Below, in pieces: positions 1-9,118 of a DNA stretch of 64,000 nucleotides. The translations under genes were made by a program, and so were the position numbers. Under the pieces are notes generated by a model, which did not search any database, was not told the origin of the DNA, and saw only the letters and a list, made by a program, of their open reading frames with translations. Source of the DNA: Laceyella sacchari (GTDB taxonomy: Bacteria > Bacillota > Bacilli > Thermoactinomycetales > Thermoactinomycetaceae); assembly GCF_004343255.1 (NCBI RefSeq), contig NZ_SMDD01000002.1, forward strand, positions 1-64,000. Direction: 5' to 3'. Position 1 is the stretch's first letter. Each line of letters starts with the position of its first letter.

Positions 1-73
<73 letters not shown>

Positions 74-238
74 TACCAGGTTTATCCGGCATATCACTAT
101 GCCGCTCGGTATCTCCTCGGTGATTTGCAACATCGACGATCTAAGAAGGATCTCCTTCTTAACCTCGTTGCTTTATTCCATATCTAATTTTCAAGGTGCG
201 TCTCTCTTTGTTATCACCGCGTCGCGGCGACAAGTAAT
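74..238 (-). other. pre-23S leader/spacer
   Basis: Spacer between the putative promoters and the mature 23S 5' end. It carries the CACCTTGAAAA element that normally sits in the distal 16S-23S spacer of Bacillales, and a GC-rich inverted repeat (CCGCG/CGCGG) near 218-230. The distal spacer is kept, but no tRNA or 16S sequence is present. Confidence 0.7.
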
Positions 239-362
239 AATGTACCACGGTTCAAAAATAAATGCAACCCTTTTTTATAAATTTTTTCTCGGTACAAAGC
301 AATGGGACTTTCGCAATCTCACTCCGTCACCAAGTATACTCTGCGCATGATAAAAGCCACAA
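239..362 (-). promoter_or_regulatory. tandem sigma-A-like promoters for the 23S gene
   Basis: Three minus-strand promoter-like pairs lie in tandem. TTGCAT-17-TACATT has its -10 at 239-244 and its -35 at 262-267. TTGCTT-17-TATAAA has its -10 at 274-279 and its -35 at 297-302. TTGTGG-18-TATACT has its -10 at 333-338 and its -35 at 357-362. An A/T-rich tract near 270-290 could act as an UP element. Individual matches are moderate (3-5 of 6). The tandem layout, the 17-18 bp spacing and the terminator immediately upstream support independent transcription of the 23S gene. Confidence 0.55.
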
Positions 363-387
363 CCTTTGAAACAGAAAAGGCTGTGGC
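352..387 (-). terminator. intrinsic terminator of the gene at 411-767
   Basis: On the minus strand a GCCACAGCCTTT / AAAGGTTGTGGC stem (one mismatch) is followed by TTTTAT. It separates the upstream protein gene from the 23S promoters. Confidence 0.75.
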
Positions 388-410
388 CCATCCACCAGTC
401 TGAACCGCGC

Positions 411-767
411 TTATAAGTTATTCACCACACTATTGGCTCCACCACTTTCGAGAAGTCTACCTCTTCCTCCTCCGCCTCTTCTCCTTCTTCTACATACCAA
501 AATAACGGATTCTCCCCGGTTCAACCAAATTGTTCGGGTGGACCCGCTTCCACGTCCACAGGTGATATTTGCGGAGCTGTTTCCACATCGGATCCTCACC
601 ATCTCCCCACGCTGCAATCCAACGATTCTTGGACGGAACCTCAACCGGCCACATCTTACAATAGCGATTTCGCCACGGCGCAAACGAATGTTAAACTCCT
701 CTCTCCGGTTTGGACGCAAAAGAATTTGACTCACTTGGGAGTGTGTCAATTCAGATGTTCTGATCAT
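411..767 (-). CDS. small arginine-rich protein of unknown function
   Basis: This 118-residue product is not recognised. The ATG at 765-767 follows a strong ribosome binding site (AAAGGAGG), and an intrinsic terminator follows the gene, so it looks real. It is highly basic. Three copies of a loose unit built around L-x-RGE-x3-(V/I)-x-(R/V)-C (near residues 29-40, 51-61 and 80-92) alternate with hydrophobic strands, suggesting a small all-beta fold. The third unit runs into an Arg/Gly-rich stretch (RRRRRGGGGRGR). No signal peptide or membrane segment is visible. Nucleic-acid binding would fit the charge, but that is inference. Confidence 0.6.
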   Translation of the reverse strand: MIRTSELTHSQVSQILLRPNRREEFNIRLRRGEIAIVRCGRLRFRPRIVGLQRGEMVRIRCGNSSANITCGRGSGSTRTIWLNRGESVILVCRRRRRGGGGRGRLLESGGANSVVNNL

Positions 768-892
768 TCCCCTTTGGCCTCCTTTTATATGCTCTACCTT
801 ACTCTATAAAAGGAAGCAGGAATTTGACTCCGCCATACGGCTAGTTTAATGGAGAAAACTTAAAATGGGTCACAGTAGCCATCCACTCCAAG

Positions 893-1939
893 TCAGGGGC
901 GTCTCTCTCCCTGCAAATAGCGCTTGTCTTTCATAAACAGCCTCCAAAAAATGATAAATCCGGGCAACAAAATAGCCAGCCCCATTGTAAACACTTTTAG
1001 CAACGAATAAAAAGTGTTGATTTGTGTGAACGCCTCGTTAACAGTCAAATACGGATAAATGATATATGGCAAATGTGCCGCTCCATAAGCAAAAGTGGCG
1101 ATAGCATATTGGATGGCAATAGCGATGACCGCCACTCTCGGCCGGCCCACTTTTCCCTCTGGCGTCTTCCACCATAGCGCCAAGTACCCGATTAAAAATG
1201 CAAGAATCGACCACACATACCAAACCTTAAATTCTTGCAGGCGCTTCAACAACCAAAACGCTTCCGGTTCCAATGTGTACAGCGTGAAGACAGCCACCAA
1301 CAACGTGATCGGCCCGAACACAATCGCATGCTTGCGGTATGCGGCGTATGCTTCCTCATCCCCCGATTCCCTCGAGTAGTCTGCCAAAAAGAGTGCCGCC
1401 AGGAACAATTCTGAAGTCAAACCAAACAGGATATACAGATAAACCGACGGGCTGGTTAGCAGTTTGTCAAACAAAAGCAGCTCCCGCCCATCTGCCCTTT
1501 GGACAAAACCGCCTTGCGTGACAGGCAGCGCACTGATCAACAAGGCGGGGATGAACAGCGCTGTAATCCCGGACACCGCTTGGAGCAACCGCTGATATCC
1601 TTCTACATAATAAGCGAAGACCATAAAGGAACTGCGGATGGTGATCAATAGCAAAATGACGCTGACCGGAACAATCAAAACGTTGCCTAGCATGTAGGCT
1701 GCCCGGGGGAAAAAGCCAACACCCATGACCACCAATAAAACCAAGATGGTATTGGTCACTTCCCATGTCGGCGATAAGAATCGATTGGCGATTTTGCCCG
1801 CTTGCGTTTGTTGGTTTCCGTAGACCATCGCCCAAAAACTGGCGCCAAAATCAATGGAGCCCGCCATGCTGTAGATATAAAGTACAACCCAAACAGCAAG
1901 AATGGCGACAGAGGGTTCAATGGGTTGAACCATGGGCAT
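893..1939 (-). CDS. cydB: cytochrome bd-type quinol oxidase subunit II
   Basis: Membrane subunit of cytochrome bd oxidase, which passes electrons from quinol to oxygen. The 348-residue protein is almost entirely hydrophobic with about eight to nine membrane spans. It opens with the family pattern AVWVVLYIYSMAGSIDFGASFW, in which GSIDFGA is typical of CydB. The start at 1939 overlaps the end of cydA by 23 bases, so translation is probably coupled. A second in-frame ATG two codons later is an alternative start. The pair most resembles the short-loop YthA/YthB or cyanide-insensitive (Cio) branch, judged from subunit I. Confidence 0.9.
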   Translation of the reverse strand: MPMVQPIEPSVAILAVWVVLYIYSMAGSIDFGASFWAMVYGNQQTQAGKIANRFLSPTWEVTNTILVLLVVMGVGFFPRAAYMLGNVLIVPVSVILLLITIRSSFMVFAYYVEGYQRLLQAVSGITALFIPALLISALPVTQGGFVQRADGRELLLFDKLLTSPSVYLYILFGLTSELFLAALFLADYSRESGDEEAYAAYRKHAIVFGPITLLVAVFTLYTLEPEAFWLLKRLQEFKVWYVWSILAFLIGYLALWWKTPEGKVGRPRVAVIAIAIQYAIATFAYGAAHLPYIIYPYLTVNEAFTQINTFYSLLKVFTMGLAILLPGFIIFWRLFMKDKRYLQGERRP

Positions 1940-3287
1940 TCACTCCTAACTCTCGGTTAAGCCGATGTAAATCTTGTACCAAGGGATGGCGACGGAAATA
2001 GCGGGTCATTACTACAGCTACGATTGTGGCCAAGAAAAGATAGACCAAGGTGAAAAGAACAAACAACACGCCCAAATTTTCCGCTTTGGTAGCTGCTTCG
2101 GCTGTAGTTTGAATGCCATAAATGGTCCATGGCTGTCGGCCACTGCAACTAAAAATCCAACCGAATTCAATGGCGATCATGGACAACGGACCCGCCGCGA
2201 CCAAACACCGTAGTAACCACTCCGGCCAATTCTGTCCGCCGCGTTTCCCACGGCAATAAACAAACAATCCCAGTGCGGCCAACACCAGCAACAACATGCC
2301 TAATCCCACCATTACATTGAACAGGGTGTGCGTATAAGCTGGCGGCCATGTCTCACGCGGAAAATCATTTAATCCCTTCACTTCCGTATCAAAACGGTCG
2401 CCCGCCAACACGCTCAGCATGTAAGGAATCTCTACTCCATAACGGATTTCTTTTTTTTGATAATCGACATACCCACCCACAGCCAACGGCGCATAGCGTT
2501 GGGTTTCAAACAACCCCTCGGCTGCGGCCAACTTTTCCGGGCTATAACGGTGCAAATTTTGTGCTGAACCATGTCCAGACATAGCCGTAAGAAAAGAGAA
2601 AATGAAGGCGACGACAAGTGACAAGAGCAACGCCTTGTGGTGAACGCTCCGCTCCTCTTCTTTCCTGTTTTTTAACAAACGATACGCAGCGACCGACACC
2701 ACGACAAAGGCCCCGGTCATCAGGGCACTAACCACGACATGATAAGCGCTACCGAAAAAGCTAGGGTTAAAAAATGCTTTCCACGGATTGACGTCCGTAA
2801 TCGTACCGTCCGCTCGCATGGTAAAACCGGCGGGTGTGTTCATCCATGTATTGGCTGACGTGATTAACACAGCCGAAGCGGTGGCTCCCAATGCAACCAG
2901 GAACACGGAGACCACTCGAAACGCCGGGGGCAAACGATCAGCTGCATACACATAGATAGATAAAGCCAATGCCTCCAGGAAAAAGGCGAAAATCTCCACC
3001 TGAAACGGCACTGAGATAACCTGACCCACAATTTTCATAAATCCGGGCCATAACAAGCTGAGCTGCACGGCTACGATGGTTCCGCTGGGAATAGCCACGC
3101 CCAACAAAATGGCGACCGATTTGGTCCAGCGTTTGGCCATGACACTGTAATGAATATCTTTTTTCCACCAATAAAGAAATTCGCTGAGAAACACCATTGC
3201 CGAAATCCCGATCCCCAGTGTGGCGAAAATGATGTGAAATGCCAGGGATGTCCCAAAAAAAGCGCGCGCCAGCGTAACTGTATCCAT
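1917..3287 (-). CDS. cydA: cytochrome bd-type quinol oxidase subunit I
   Basis: Catalytic subunit carrying the haems of cytochrome bd oxidase. The open frame extends further upstream, but homology starts at MDTVTLARAFFGTSLAFHI. The ATG at 3285-3287 has an AAAGGGCGG ribosome binding site, which gives 456 residues. Visible family marks are the N-terminal haem-ligand helix (about residues 10-30), GRQPWTIYG near residue 390 and many membrane segments. The periplasmic quinol loop is short, as in YthA/CioA-type enzymes rather than long-loop E. coli CydA. Only the two structural genes are present. The cydCD export and assembly genes are not in the window. Confidence 0.9.
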   Translation of the reverse strand: MDTVTLARAFFGTSLAFHIIFATLGIGISAMVFLSEFLYWWKKDIHYSVMAKRWTKSVAILLGVAIPSGTIVAVQLSLLWPGFMKIVGQVISVPFQVEIFAFFLEALALSIYVYAADRLPPAFRVVSVFLVALGATASAVLITSANTWMNTPAGFTMRADGTITDVNPWKAFFNPSFFGSAYHVVVSALMTGAFVVVSVAAYRLLKNRKEEERSVHHKALLLSLVVAFIFSFLTAMSGHGSAQNLHRYSPEKLAAAEGLFETQRYAPLAVGGYVDYQKKEIRYGVEIPYMLSVLAGDRFDTEVKGLNDFPRETWPPAYTHTLFNVMVGLGMLLLVLAALGLFVYCRGKRGGQNWPEWLLRCLVAAGPLSMIAIEFGWIFSCSGRQPWTIYGIQTTAEAATKAENLGVLFVLFTLVYLFLATIVAVVMTRYFRRHPLVQDLHRLNRELGVNAHGSTH

Positions 3288-3454
3288 TGACACAACCGCC
3301 CTTTCTGCCAAATAATGTAACCTTATTCTTGGCAGTCCGCTCATTTTTATACAAAAGCGGATGGCAGTCCATGTCCTTTCTGATAAAGTTGACTGGCGCG
3401 CCTTGGGACGACCGCATTGCCTCGAATGCGCGAATCGACAACTCATTATACATG

Positions 3455-3487
3455 CAAAAAACACCGCCTTGGCAGCTAAGGCGATGT
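3455..3487 (-). terminator. intrinsic terminator of the branched-chain dehydrogenase operon
   Basis: A 10-bp stem (ACATCGCCTT / AAGGCGGTGT, one G-U pair) is followed by TTTTTT on the minus strand, just after the E2 gene. Confidence 0.9.
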
Positions 3488-3510
3488 CCTCACGATAACC
3501 AATTCGATTG

Positions 3511-4755
3511 TCATATCAGCTCTTGCAACAACCGTCCGGGGTCTTTCGTAAACGTTTCAAGTGTCTGGGTGAACCGGATGGCATCAGCCCCATCAATCAC
3601 TCGATGGTCAAAGCTCAATGAAATGTTCATCCGCCAGCCTACAGTCAATTGCCCTTCTTTCACAACCGGTTTTTGTTCAATCGGATGAAGCGCCAAAATC
3701 GCCACTTCCGGAGGATTAATAATAGGAGTGGCCCAAGTCCCTCCAAGCGCCCCTGCATTGCTGATCGTGAAAGTGCTCCCTTTCATCTGCTCCGGTAACA
3801 GCTTCCCTGCCCGCGCCGCTTGAGTCAATTCATCAAGCTCCCGCGCCAATTGCTCCATCGTTTTCCGTTCGACCTGCCGCAATACGGGAACCAACAACCC
3901 TTTGGGCGTATCGGCCGCAATCCCCAAATGAACGGTATGGTACTGCCGAACCATTTGCGTCTCTTCTATAAAGTGGGCGTTAAATTGAGGATGGCGCTTT
4001 AGGGTGTGCGCGACCAACTTGCTGATGATGGCTAGATAGGAAAGGCGAGGTGAACCCTCTTCTCTCTCTGCCATGCGGCGCTGGCGCCACTCTACCAATC
4101 CATCCACCGCCAATTCGGCGAAGTGCGTCGCATGCGGCTTGCGAGTCACAGAAAACAGCAAGCGCTCCGCGATCACCTTTCGCAACGGGGACAAGCCGGT
4201 TTCGCTCCACTCGCCGGTTTCCGTTGGGGTCGGCATAATAGTTGGTGGCACCATCAACGAACTCTCCGCCTGCGCCACCTGCACGCTTGATTGTTCGCCG
4301 TGCATAGCAGCATGGTTGCGCACATCCGCGGCAGTAATCCTCCCATGGGCTCCCGTCCCTTTAACTTCAGTCAGATCAACACCCAGCTCACGGGCAAGCC
4401 GGCGTGTCGAAGGAGCAGCCAACACGCGCTTTTTCTTTTGCGGTACGGGTGGCGATGCGTTGGAGTGGGAATCATTCGGTTGGTGCGGAACTTCCTTCGG
4501 TTCCTGTTCTCGCCCCGCTTCCGTCCCGATCACATACAGCACCTCACCGACAGGGACGACATCGCCTTCTTTCCATTTCAATTCCGCCATTTTGCCGCTT
4601 GCGGGTGCCGGCAATTCTACCACAGCTTTGTCAGTCTGAACTTCTATGACAGGTTGGTTTTCTTCCACTTCGTCTCCTTGTTTGACCAGCCAGCGGACCA
4701 CCTCGGCTTCAGCCACACCTTCACCGATGTCCGGCAAGCGAAAGGCTAACGACAT
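3511..4755 (-). CDS. bkdB: 2-oxoacid dehydrogenase E2 (dihydrolipoyl acyltransferase), branched-chain type
   Basis: Core acyltransferase that moves the acyl group from lipoamide to CoA. The 414 residues show one lipoyl domain (lysine in VQTDKAVVE, about residue 44), a charged Pro-rich linker, a peripheral-subunit binding domain ([20 protein letters not shown], about 113-132) and a catalytic domain ending in HRVIDGADA with the active-site His. It is the last gene of a four-gene run led by leucine dehydrogenase, which argues for branched-chain 2-oxoacids as substrates. An acetoin or pyruvate substrate cannot be excluded from sequence alone. No E3 gene is attached; the lpd at 37.5 kb could supply it. 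Confidence 0.87.
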   Translation of the reverse strand: MSLAFRLPDIGEGVAEAEVVRWLVKQGDEVEENQPVIEVQTDKAVVELPAPASGKMAELKWKEGDVVPVGEVLYVIGTEAGREQEPKEVPHQPNDSHSNASPPVPQKKKRVLAAPSTRRLARELGVDLTEVKGTGAHGRITAADVRNHAAMHGEQSSVQVAQAESSLMVPPTIMPTPTETGEWSETGLSPLRKVIAERLLFSVTRKPHATHFAELAVDGLVEWRQRRMAEREEGSPRLSYLAIISKLVAHTLKRHPQFNAHFIEETQMVRQYHTVHLGIAADTPKGLLVPVLRQVERKTMEQLARELDELTQAARAGKLLPEQMKGSTFTISNAGALGGTWATPIINPPEVAILALHPIEQKPVVKEGQLTVGWRMNISLSFDHRVIDGADAIRFTQTLETFTKDPGRLLQELI

Positions 4756-4770
4756 CCAAGCTCCCTCCTT

Positions 4771-5751
4771 CTATTCAAACGCCAACACTTGTTCAATCGC
4801 TTGGGAAACACGTTTCACATCAGGGCGGAATGCATCTTCCAACGCATACATCGGCACCGGAACATCATAGCCTGTCACCCGTGCAACAGGAGCTTCCAGA
4901 TAGAGAAAGGCCTGTTCATTGATTAAAGCGGTCAATTCCGCTCCCAGACCCGCCGTTTTCGGTGCCTCGTGCACGATCACTACCCGGCCCGTCTTTTTGA
5001 CGGATTCAATGATGGTTTCTTCATCCAGCGGATACAAGGAACGCAGATCAATCACGTCACAGGAGACACCTTGTCTCTCCCACTGTTGAGCCGCTTCGGA
5101 AGCGACTGGCACCATCGCACCCCAGGCGATCACGGTGAGCTCATCACCTTCGCGCACTTTGCGTGCTTTGCCCAGCGACACTTCAAACCACCCCTCGGGC
5201 ACTTCTTCCCGCACCGACCGATACAGCCTCATCGGTTCCAAATAAATGACCGGATCTGGATCGTTGATCGCCGCCAGCAATAACCCTTTGGCATCTCTCG
5301 GAGTGGCAGGAGTCACCACTTTCAATCCCGGAATATGAACAAAGAGGCTCTCTGTAGAATCGCAATGCAATTCCGGAGCGCGAATCCCACCGCCATACGG
5401 AGCGCGAATCACCAACGAAGCCGGATGGGTTCCTTGCGTGCGGGTACGAAGCCGAGCGGCATGGGTGATGATTTGTTCAACCCCTGGATAGATAAAACTC
5501 AGGAACTGGATTTCAGCCACTGGTTTTAGACCGTTGATGGCCATGCCGATCGATGTGCCGACAATACCCGCTTCAGCCAACGGCGTATCAATGACACGAT
5601 CATCGCCAAAAGTTTCCCATAGCCCTTCTGTTGCTCGGAACACTCCGCCGTTGCGACCCACATCTTCGCCAAGCACAATCACCCGTGGATCATGCTCCAA
5701 GGCCACCCGCAATGCATCGTTGATCGCCTGCACCAATGTTAATTGCTTCAT
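4771..5751 (-). CDS. bkdAB: 2-oxoacid dehydrogenase E1 beta subunit, branched-chain type
   Basis: Beta subunit of the thiamine-diphosphate-dependent decarboxylase. Homology starts at MKQLTLVQAINDALRVALE, so the ATG at 5749-5751 is preferred over an upstream in-frame codon. This gives 326 residues and an ATGA overlap with the E1 alpha stop. Family marks include [19 protein letters not shown] (about 31-49), FIYPGVEQI and the transketolase C-terminal domain (about 200-320). It lies 15 bases ahead of the E2 gene in one operon. Confidence 0.88.
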   Translation of the reverse strand: MKQLTLVQAINDALRVALEHDPRVIVLGEDVGRNGGVFRATEGLWETFGDDRVIDTPLAEAGIVGTSIGMAINGLKPVAEIQFLSFIYPGVEQIITHAARLRTRTQGTHPASLVIRAPYGGGIRAPELHCDSTESLFVHIPGLKVVTPATPRDAKGLLLAAINDPDPVIYLEPMRLYRSVREEVPEGWFEVSLGKARKVREGDELTVIAWGAMVPVASEAAQQWERQGVSCDVIDLRSLYPLDEETIIESVKKTGRVVIVHEAPKTAGLGAELTALINEQAFLYLEAPVARVTGYDVPVPMYALEDAFRPDVKRVSQAIEQVLAFE

Positions 5752-6827
5752 CCCACTTGCCCACCGCCTTGCTCGCATTGTTGCCGTTGCCGTCGTTCGT
5801 TGGGACCCATCTGGGCGTAAACATGCTCAAACAAATGGGTTGCTGGGGGCGGGGTAGCCGATTCCGCCTCACGAATGCCCAAGTCGATGCGCTCTTTACA
5901 TTCTGCCTCCCAGGCCAACTCGTCCGCATCGGACAACAACCCTTCCGCTTTGAGCAACCGTACATAACGCTGGAGCGGATCTTTTTGCTCAACCCATTCT
6001 TTCACTTCAGCTTCAGGTCGATATCGTTTGGCATCATCTGCCGTGGTATGGGAACCTTTGCGGTATGTGACCGCTTCGATGAGCGTCGGCCCACCCCCCG
6101 TTTTCGCTTTCGCCACGGCTTGCCGCATCGCGTCATATACGGCCAAAACATCATTGCCATCCACACGGACGCCTTCAAATGCATAGGCTGCCGTTTTTTC
6201 TGCTACGGTTTCGGTCGCTGATTGCCTGGAGAAAGGAACGCTGATGGCATACCCATTGTTTTGACAAAACAAGATGACTGGCACTTGAAACACACCGGCA
6301 AAATTGCATCCCTCATGAAAATCCCCTTCAGAGGTCGCCCCATCGCCAAAGTAAGCCACAGCCACACTTTCTTCGCCTTTGAGCTTGGCGGCCCAAGCTG
6401 CACCAACCGCCTGTGGAATCTGGGTCGCAATCGGAACATACGGCGGCATCAATCGGACACCTTCCGGCGCTTCACATCCCTCTACCCGCCCCATCCAGTA
6501 CAGGAAGATTTGGGACAAGGGCATGCCGGCAACCATCGCCACCCCATGCTCACGATAACTGGGGAATATCCAATCGGCTCGGGAAAGGGCCAAGGCGCTG
6601 CCCACTTGGGCCGCCTCTTGTCCTTCCAATGGGGCGTACGTTCCGATCCGACCTTGGCGTTGCAACAGAACGGCGCGGCGGTCAAACAGCCGCACCATTG
6701 TCATCCAACGGTAAAACTGAAGCTTGCTTTCATCAGGAAGCGCCCGCCAGCAGGAGCGGCCCTGCTCGGTCAAATCCCCTTCCGGTGTCACATACTGCAC
6801 CATCTCTTTATTCAATTGACCGATCAC
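5748..6827 (-). CDS. bkdAA: 2-oxoacid dehydrogenase E1 alpha subunit, branched-chain type
   Basis: Alpha subunit that binds thiamine diphosphate. The 359 residues contain the ThDP motif GDGATSEGDFHEGCNFAGV with the downstream NNGYAIS (about 155-200), and the conserved RKGSHTTADDAKRYR segment near 262 that carries phosphorylation-loop-like residues. The start is GTG at 6825-6827, overlapping the leucine dehydrogenase stop as GTGA, with AAAGGTGG as ribosome binding site. Tight overlap on both sides indicates stoichiometric co-translation. Confidence 0.88.
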   Translation of the reverse strand: MIGQLNKEMVQYVTPEGDLTEQGRSCWRALPDESKLQFYRWMTMVRLFDRRAVLLQRQGRIGTYAPLEGQEAAQVGSALALSRADWIFPSYREHGVAMVAGMPLSQIFLYWMGRVEGCEAPEGVRLMPPYVPIATQIPQAVGAAWAAKLKGEESVAVAYFGDGATSEGDFHEGCNFAGVFQVPVILFCQNNGYAISVPFSRQSATETVAEKTAAYAFEGVRVDGNDVLAVYDAMRQAVAKAKTGGGPTLIEAVTYRKGSHTTADDAKRYRPEAEVKEWVEQKDPLQRYVRLLKAEGLLSDADELAWEAECKERIDLGIREAESATPPPATHLFEHVYAQMGPNERRQRQQCEQGGGQVG

Positions 6828-7996
6828 CCGCGTCCCACCTTTCTGTTTTGATTGCGGTCATAACCGAGAATCATTCTGCGCAAATCCGCAATGTTTTCCA
6901 TCCGCTCCACGACGATGCGATCGGCGGCACGACATGTTGGAATATTCTCTCTTTTGGAACGTTCGCATATTTCAAGCACCATGTCGTAAATTGCTTTGGT
7001 TTTGGCCAAGACGCGCTCCGCCTGGTAGCCTTCCAACTCATCAGCCACTTGGATCAGGCCTCCTGCGTTCACCAAATAATCAGGGGCGTACAAAATACCC
7101 CTCACATGCAGAAGATCGCCATGTCGATCCTCCTCCAGTTGGTTGTTGGCGGAGCCAACTACAGCTCTGCACTGCAATTCGTCAAGGGTGCGATCGTTGA
7201 TGATCCCGCCCCGGGCGCAAGGCGCGAAAATATCACAGTCCACCTGATGGATAACATCAACCTGACTAATCTCAACCTGTTCTGGCGCCCGCTGTTTCCA
7301 CTCCGCACAACGCTCTTCGCATAAATCGGCAATAACCACCAACGCGCCTTCCTCCAACAACATCTCCACCAACTTGCTCCCAACTTTGCCGATTCCCTGC
7401 ACAGCCACTTTCTTCCCTGCCAGCGACGGCGTTCCCCACAGATGCGCTGCAATGGCTCGCATGCCCTGCAACACGCCCAACGCAGTCGGTATCGAAGTAT
7501 CTCCGCTCCCCCCATGGGACTGAGGCAGGCCGACAAAAGATGCTGATTCTCTGGCAGCATGAATAAAATCTTCTGGTTCGGTACCCATATCCGTACCCGT
7601 GAAAAACCGGCCGTTTAACCCCCCGACAAACCGGCCGACCGCTCGGAACATCTCCGGAGACTTATCTTCTGCGGGATCACCGATAATCACCATTTTCCCC
7701 CCGCCAAAGTCCACATCTGCCAAGCCGCATTTATAAGTCATCCCTTTAGAAAGACGCAGGACATCCTCCAGCGCCTCATCTGTTGTTTCATAAGGAATCA
7801 TTCGACATCCGCCAATGGCCGGCCCCAATGTCGTGTTGTGAATGGCAACAATTGCTTTCAATCCCGTACGCGCATGCCGGCAAAATACCACCTGCTCATG
7901 ACCGTGTTCCTCCATCAGAGCGAAAACATCACGCATCTGGGCGATTTCCGCCCGTTTCTCTTTTAGCTCAAGGTGATCCATTTTCAGACTCCCCAT
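6824..7996 (-). CDS. leucine dehydrogenase (Glu/Leu/Phe/Val dehydrogenase family)
   Basis: Reversible NAD-dependent deamination of leucine and other branched-chain amino acids to 2-oxoacids, the substrates of the downstream dehydrogenase complex. Visible marks are LKAIVAIHNTTLGPAIGG (about residue 47), the catalytic-lysine region SKGMTYKCGLADVDFGGGK, and a Rossmann GIGKVG near 205. With 390 residues it is somewhat longer than the usual 360-370, mainly from an N-terminal extension. Starts at ATG 7996, ATG 7981 (better ribosome binding site spacing, GGGGAG) or TTG 8002 are all possible. A phenylalanine dehydrogenase would look similar, but the operon favours leucine. Confidence 0.85.
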   Translation of the reverse strand: MGSLKMDHLELKEKRAEIAQMRDVFALMEEHGHEQVVFCRHARTGLKAIVAIHNTTLGPAIGGCRMIPYETTDEALEDVLRLSKGMTYKCGLADVDFGGGKMVIIGDPAEDKSPEMFRAVGRFVGGLNGRFFTGTDMGTEPEDFIHAARESASFVGLPQSHGGSGDTSIPTALGVLQGMRAIAAHLWGTPSLAGKKVAVQGIGKVGSKLVEMLLEEGALVVIADLCEERCAEWKQRAPEQVEISQVDVIHQVDCDIFAPCARGGIINDRTLDELQCRAVVGSANNQLEEDRHGDLLHVRGILYAPDYLVNAGGLIQVADELEGYQAERVLAKTKAIYDMVLEICERSKRENIPTCRAADRIVVERMENIADLRRMILGYDRNQNRKVGRG

Positions 7997-8308
7997 GATC
8001 AACCATCTCCACTTTATTATTCAAAGTCATGCATGTTGATTAGCCAGTGAAACAGAAGCCGGTTTCCCATGCGAAAATCACCGGGAGCACGTTATTCAAG
8101 TGATATTGCTGCTGGGAGAAAGCGGGTCTTGATCCTTCTACCCTGGTTGCCCGCTGTCTCCGCCCAGCAAGTGATACAACTCCCAGACAAAGACTTAGAA
8201 ATGCAAACACAAAACCCGCCTCCGTCCGTATGTTGAATATGGGTAATCAACACGCCCCTTCAAAAGTTTCTTGTTGATCCATCATATGACACTGTGCTGG
8301 CAAAGGGT
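7997..8308 (-). other. leader region of the leucine dehydrogenase operon, no gene
   Basis: About 310 bases without a coding frame. On the minus strand it holds a repeated TATCACTTG (two copies about 80 bases apart) and AGTGAAAC at 8046-8053, the complement of an octamer seen at other central-metabolism promoters. An AGGGTAGAAGG stretch recalled a T-box, but the conserved T-box core is not there. No convincing promoter or riboswitch was identified. Confidence 0.4.
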
Positions 8309-9103
8309 TTATTTTCCCTTGAATTGTGGTTTTCTTTTTTCCGCAAATGCCTGCACACCCTCCAGGAAATCGTGTGTGCGCCCAGCCAACTCTTGCACCT
8401 CGGCCTCAAACTCCAGCGCCTCACTGAGGCTAGACTCCATCCCGCGGATGATCGCCCGCTTCGTCAAACCAATAGCCACTGTGGGACCTTCAGCCAATTG
8501 CCGAGCAAACGCGAACGCCTCATCAAACAATTTGCCCTCTTCGACCATCCGCTCTGCCAGGCCGATGGAGAGCGCTTCTTCTGCTTCCACATCCCGGCCA
8601 CTCATCGCCAGTTCCAACGCCTTGCCCAAGCCTACTAAACGTGGCAGAAAATAGCTTGAACCACTGTCAACCGCCAAGCCGATGCGCACAAACGCTTCAA
8701 CAAACCGGGTTGATGGCGTGATAAAACGAATATCGCAAGCCAAAGCCAAACTACAACCGGCTCCTGCCGCTACACCATTCACTGCCGCAATCACCGGCTT
8801 GTCCAGTCCCGACAGTGTTTCAATCAAAGGGTTGTACCGCTCACGCACACTGTCCCCCAAGGCGAAATGGTCTCCCTTTTTCTGCATGGCGGACCGATCT
8901 CCAAGATCTTGTCCCGAACAAAACGCTTTGCCGGCCCCAGTGATCAGAACAGCCCGGATGTCATCATCTTGGGCCACTTGTTGTAGCACATCCACCAGCT
9001 CCCGGCTCAATTGCTGGTTGATCGCATTGTACACCTTCGGCCGGTTGAGGGTGATTACCCCTACGCCGTCTTGTTTATTCAGTAACACCGTCGCTTCACT
9101 CAT
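8309..9103 (-). CDS. enoyl-CoA hydratase/isomerase family protein (PaaG-like)
   Basis: A crotonase-fold enzyme of 264 residues acting on a CoA thioester. The oxyanion-hole motifs are GAGKAFCSGQDLGDRS (about 56-71) and AAVNGVAAGAGCSLALACD (about 105-123). The LGDRS and SVRERYNPLI features resemble PaaG, the isomerase of ring-epoxidised phenylacetyl-CoA, but no other paa genes are nearby, so a role in fatty-acid or branched-chain acyl-CoA breakdown is equally likely. It follows the second crotonase by 15 bases. Both proteins share the C-terminal tail KRKPQFKGK, which suggests an old duplication. Confidence 0.82.
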   Translation of the reverse strand: MSEATVLLNKQDGVGVITLNRPKVYNAINQQLSRELVDVLQQVAQDDDIRAVLITGAGKAFCSGQDLGDRSAMQKKGDHFALGDSVRERYNPLIETLSGLDKPVIAAVNGVAAGAGCSLALACDIRFITPSTRFVEAFVRIGLAVDSGSSYFLPRLVGLGKALELAMSGRDVEAEEALSIGLAERMVEEGKLFDEAFAFARQLAEGPTVAIGLTKRAIIRGMESSLSEALEFEAEVQELAGRTHDFLEGVQAFAEKRKPQFKGK

Positions 9104-9118
9104 GATCTGGTTCCTCCC

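Noticed and set aside
7997-8308. T-box or glycine riboswitch upstream of leucine dehydrogenase
   Set aside because: The AGGGTGG-NN-CCGCG T-box core and a matching terminator are absent; AGGGTAGAAGG alone is not enough.
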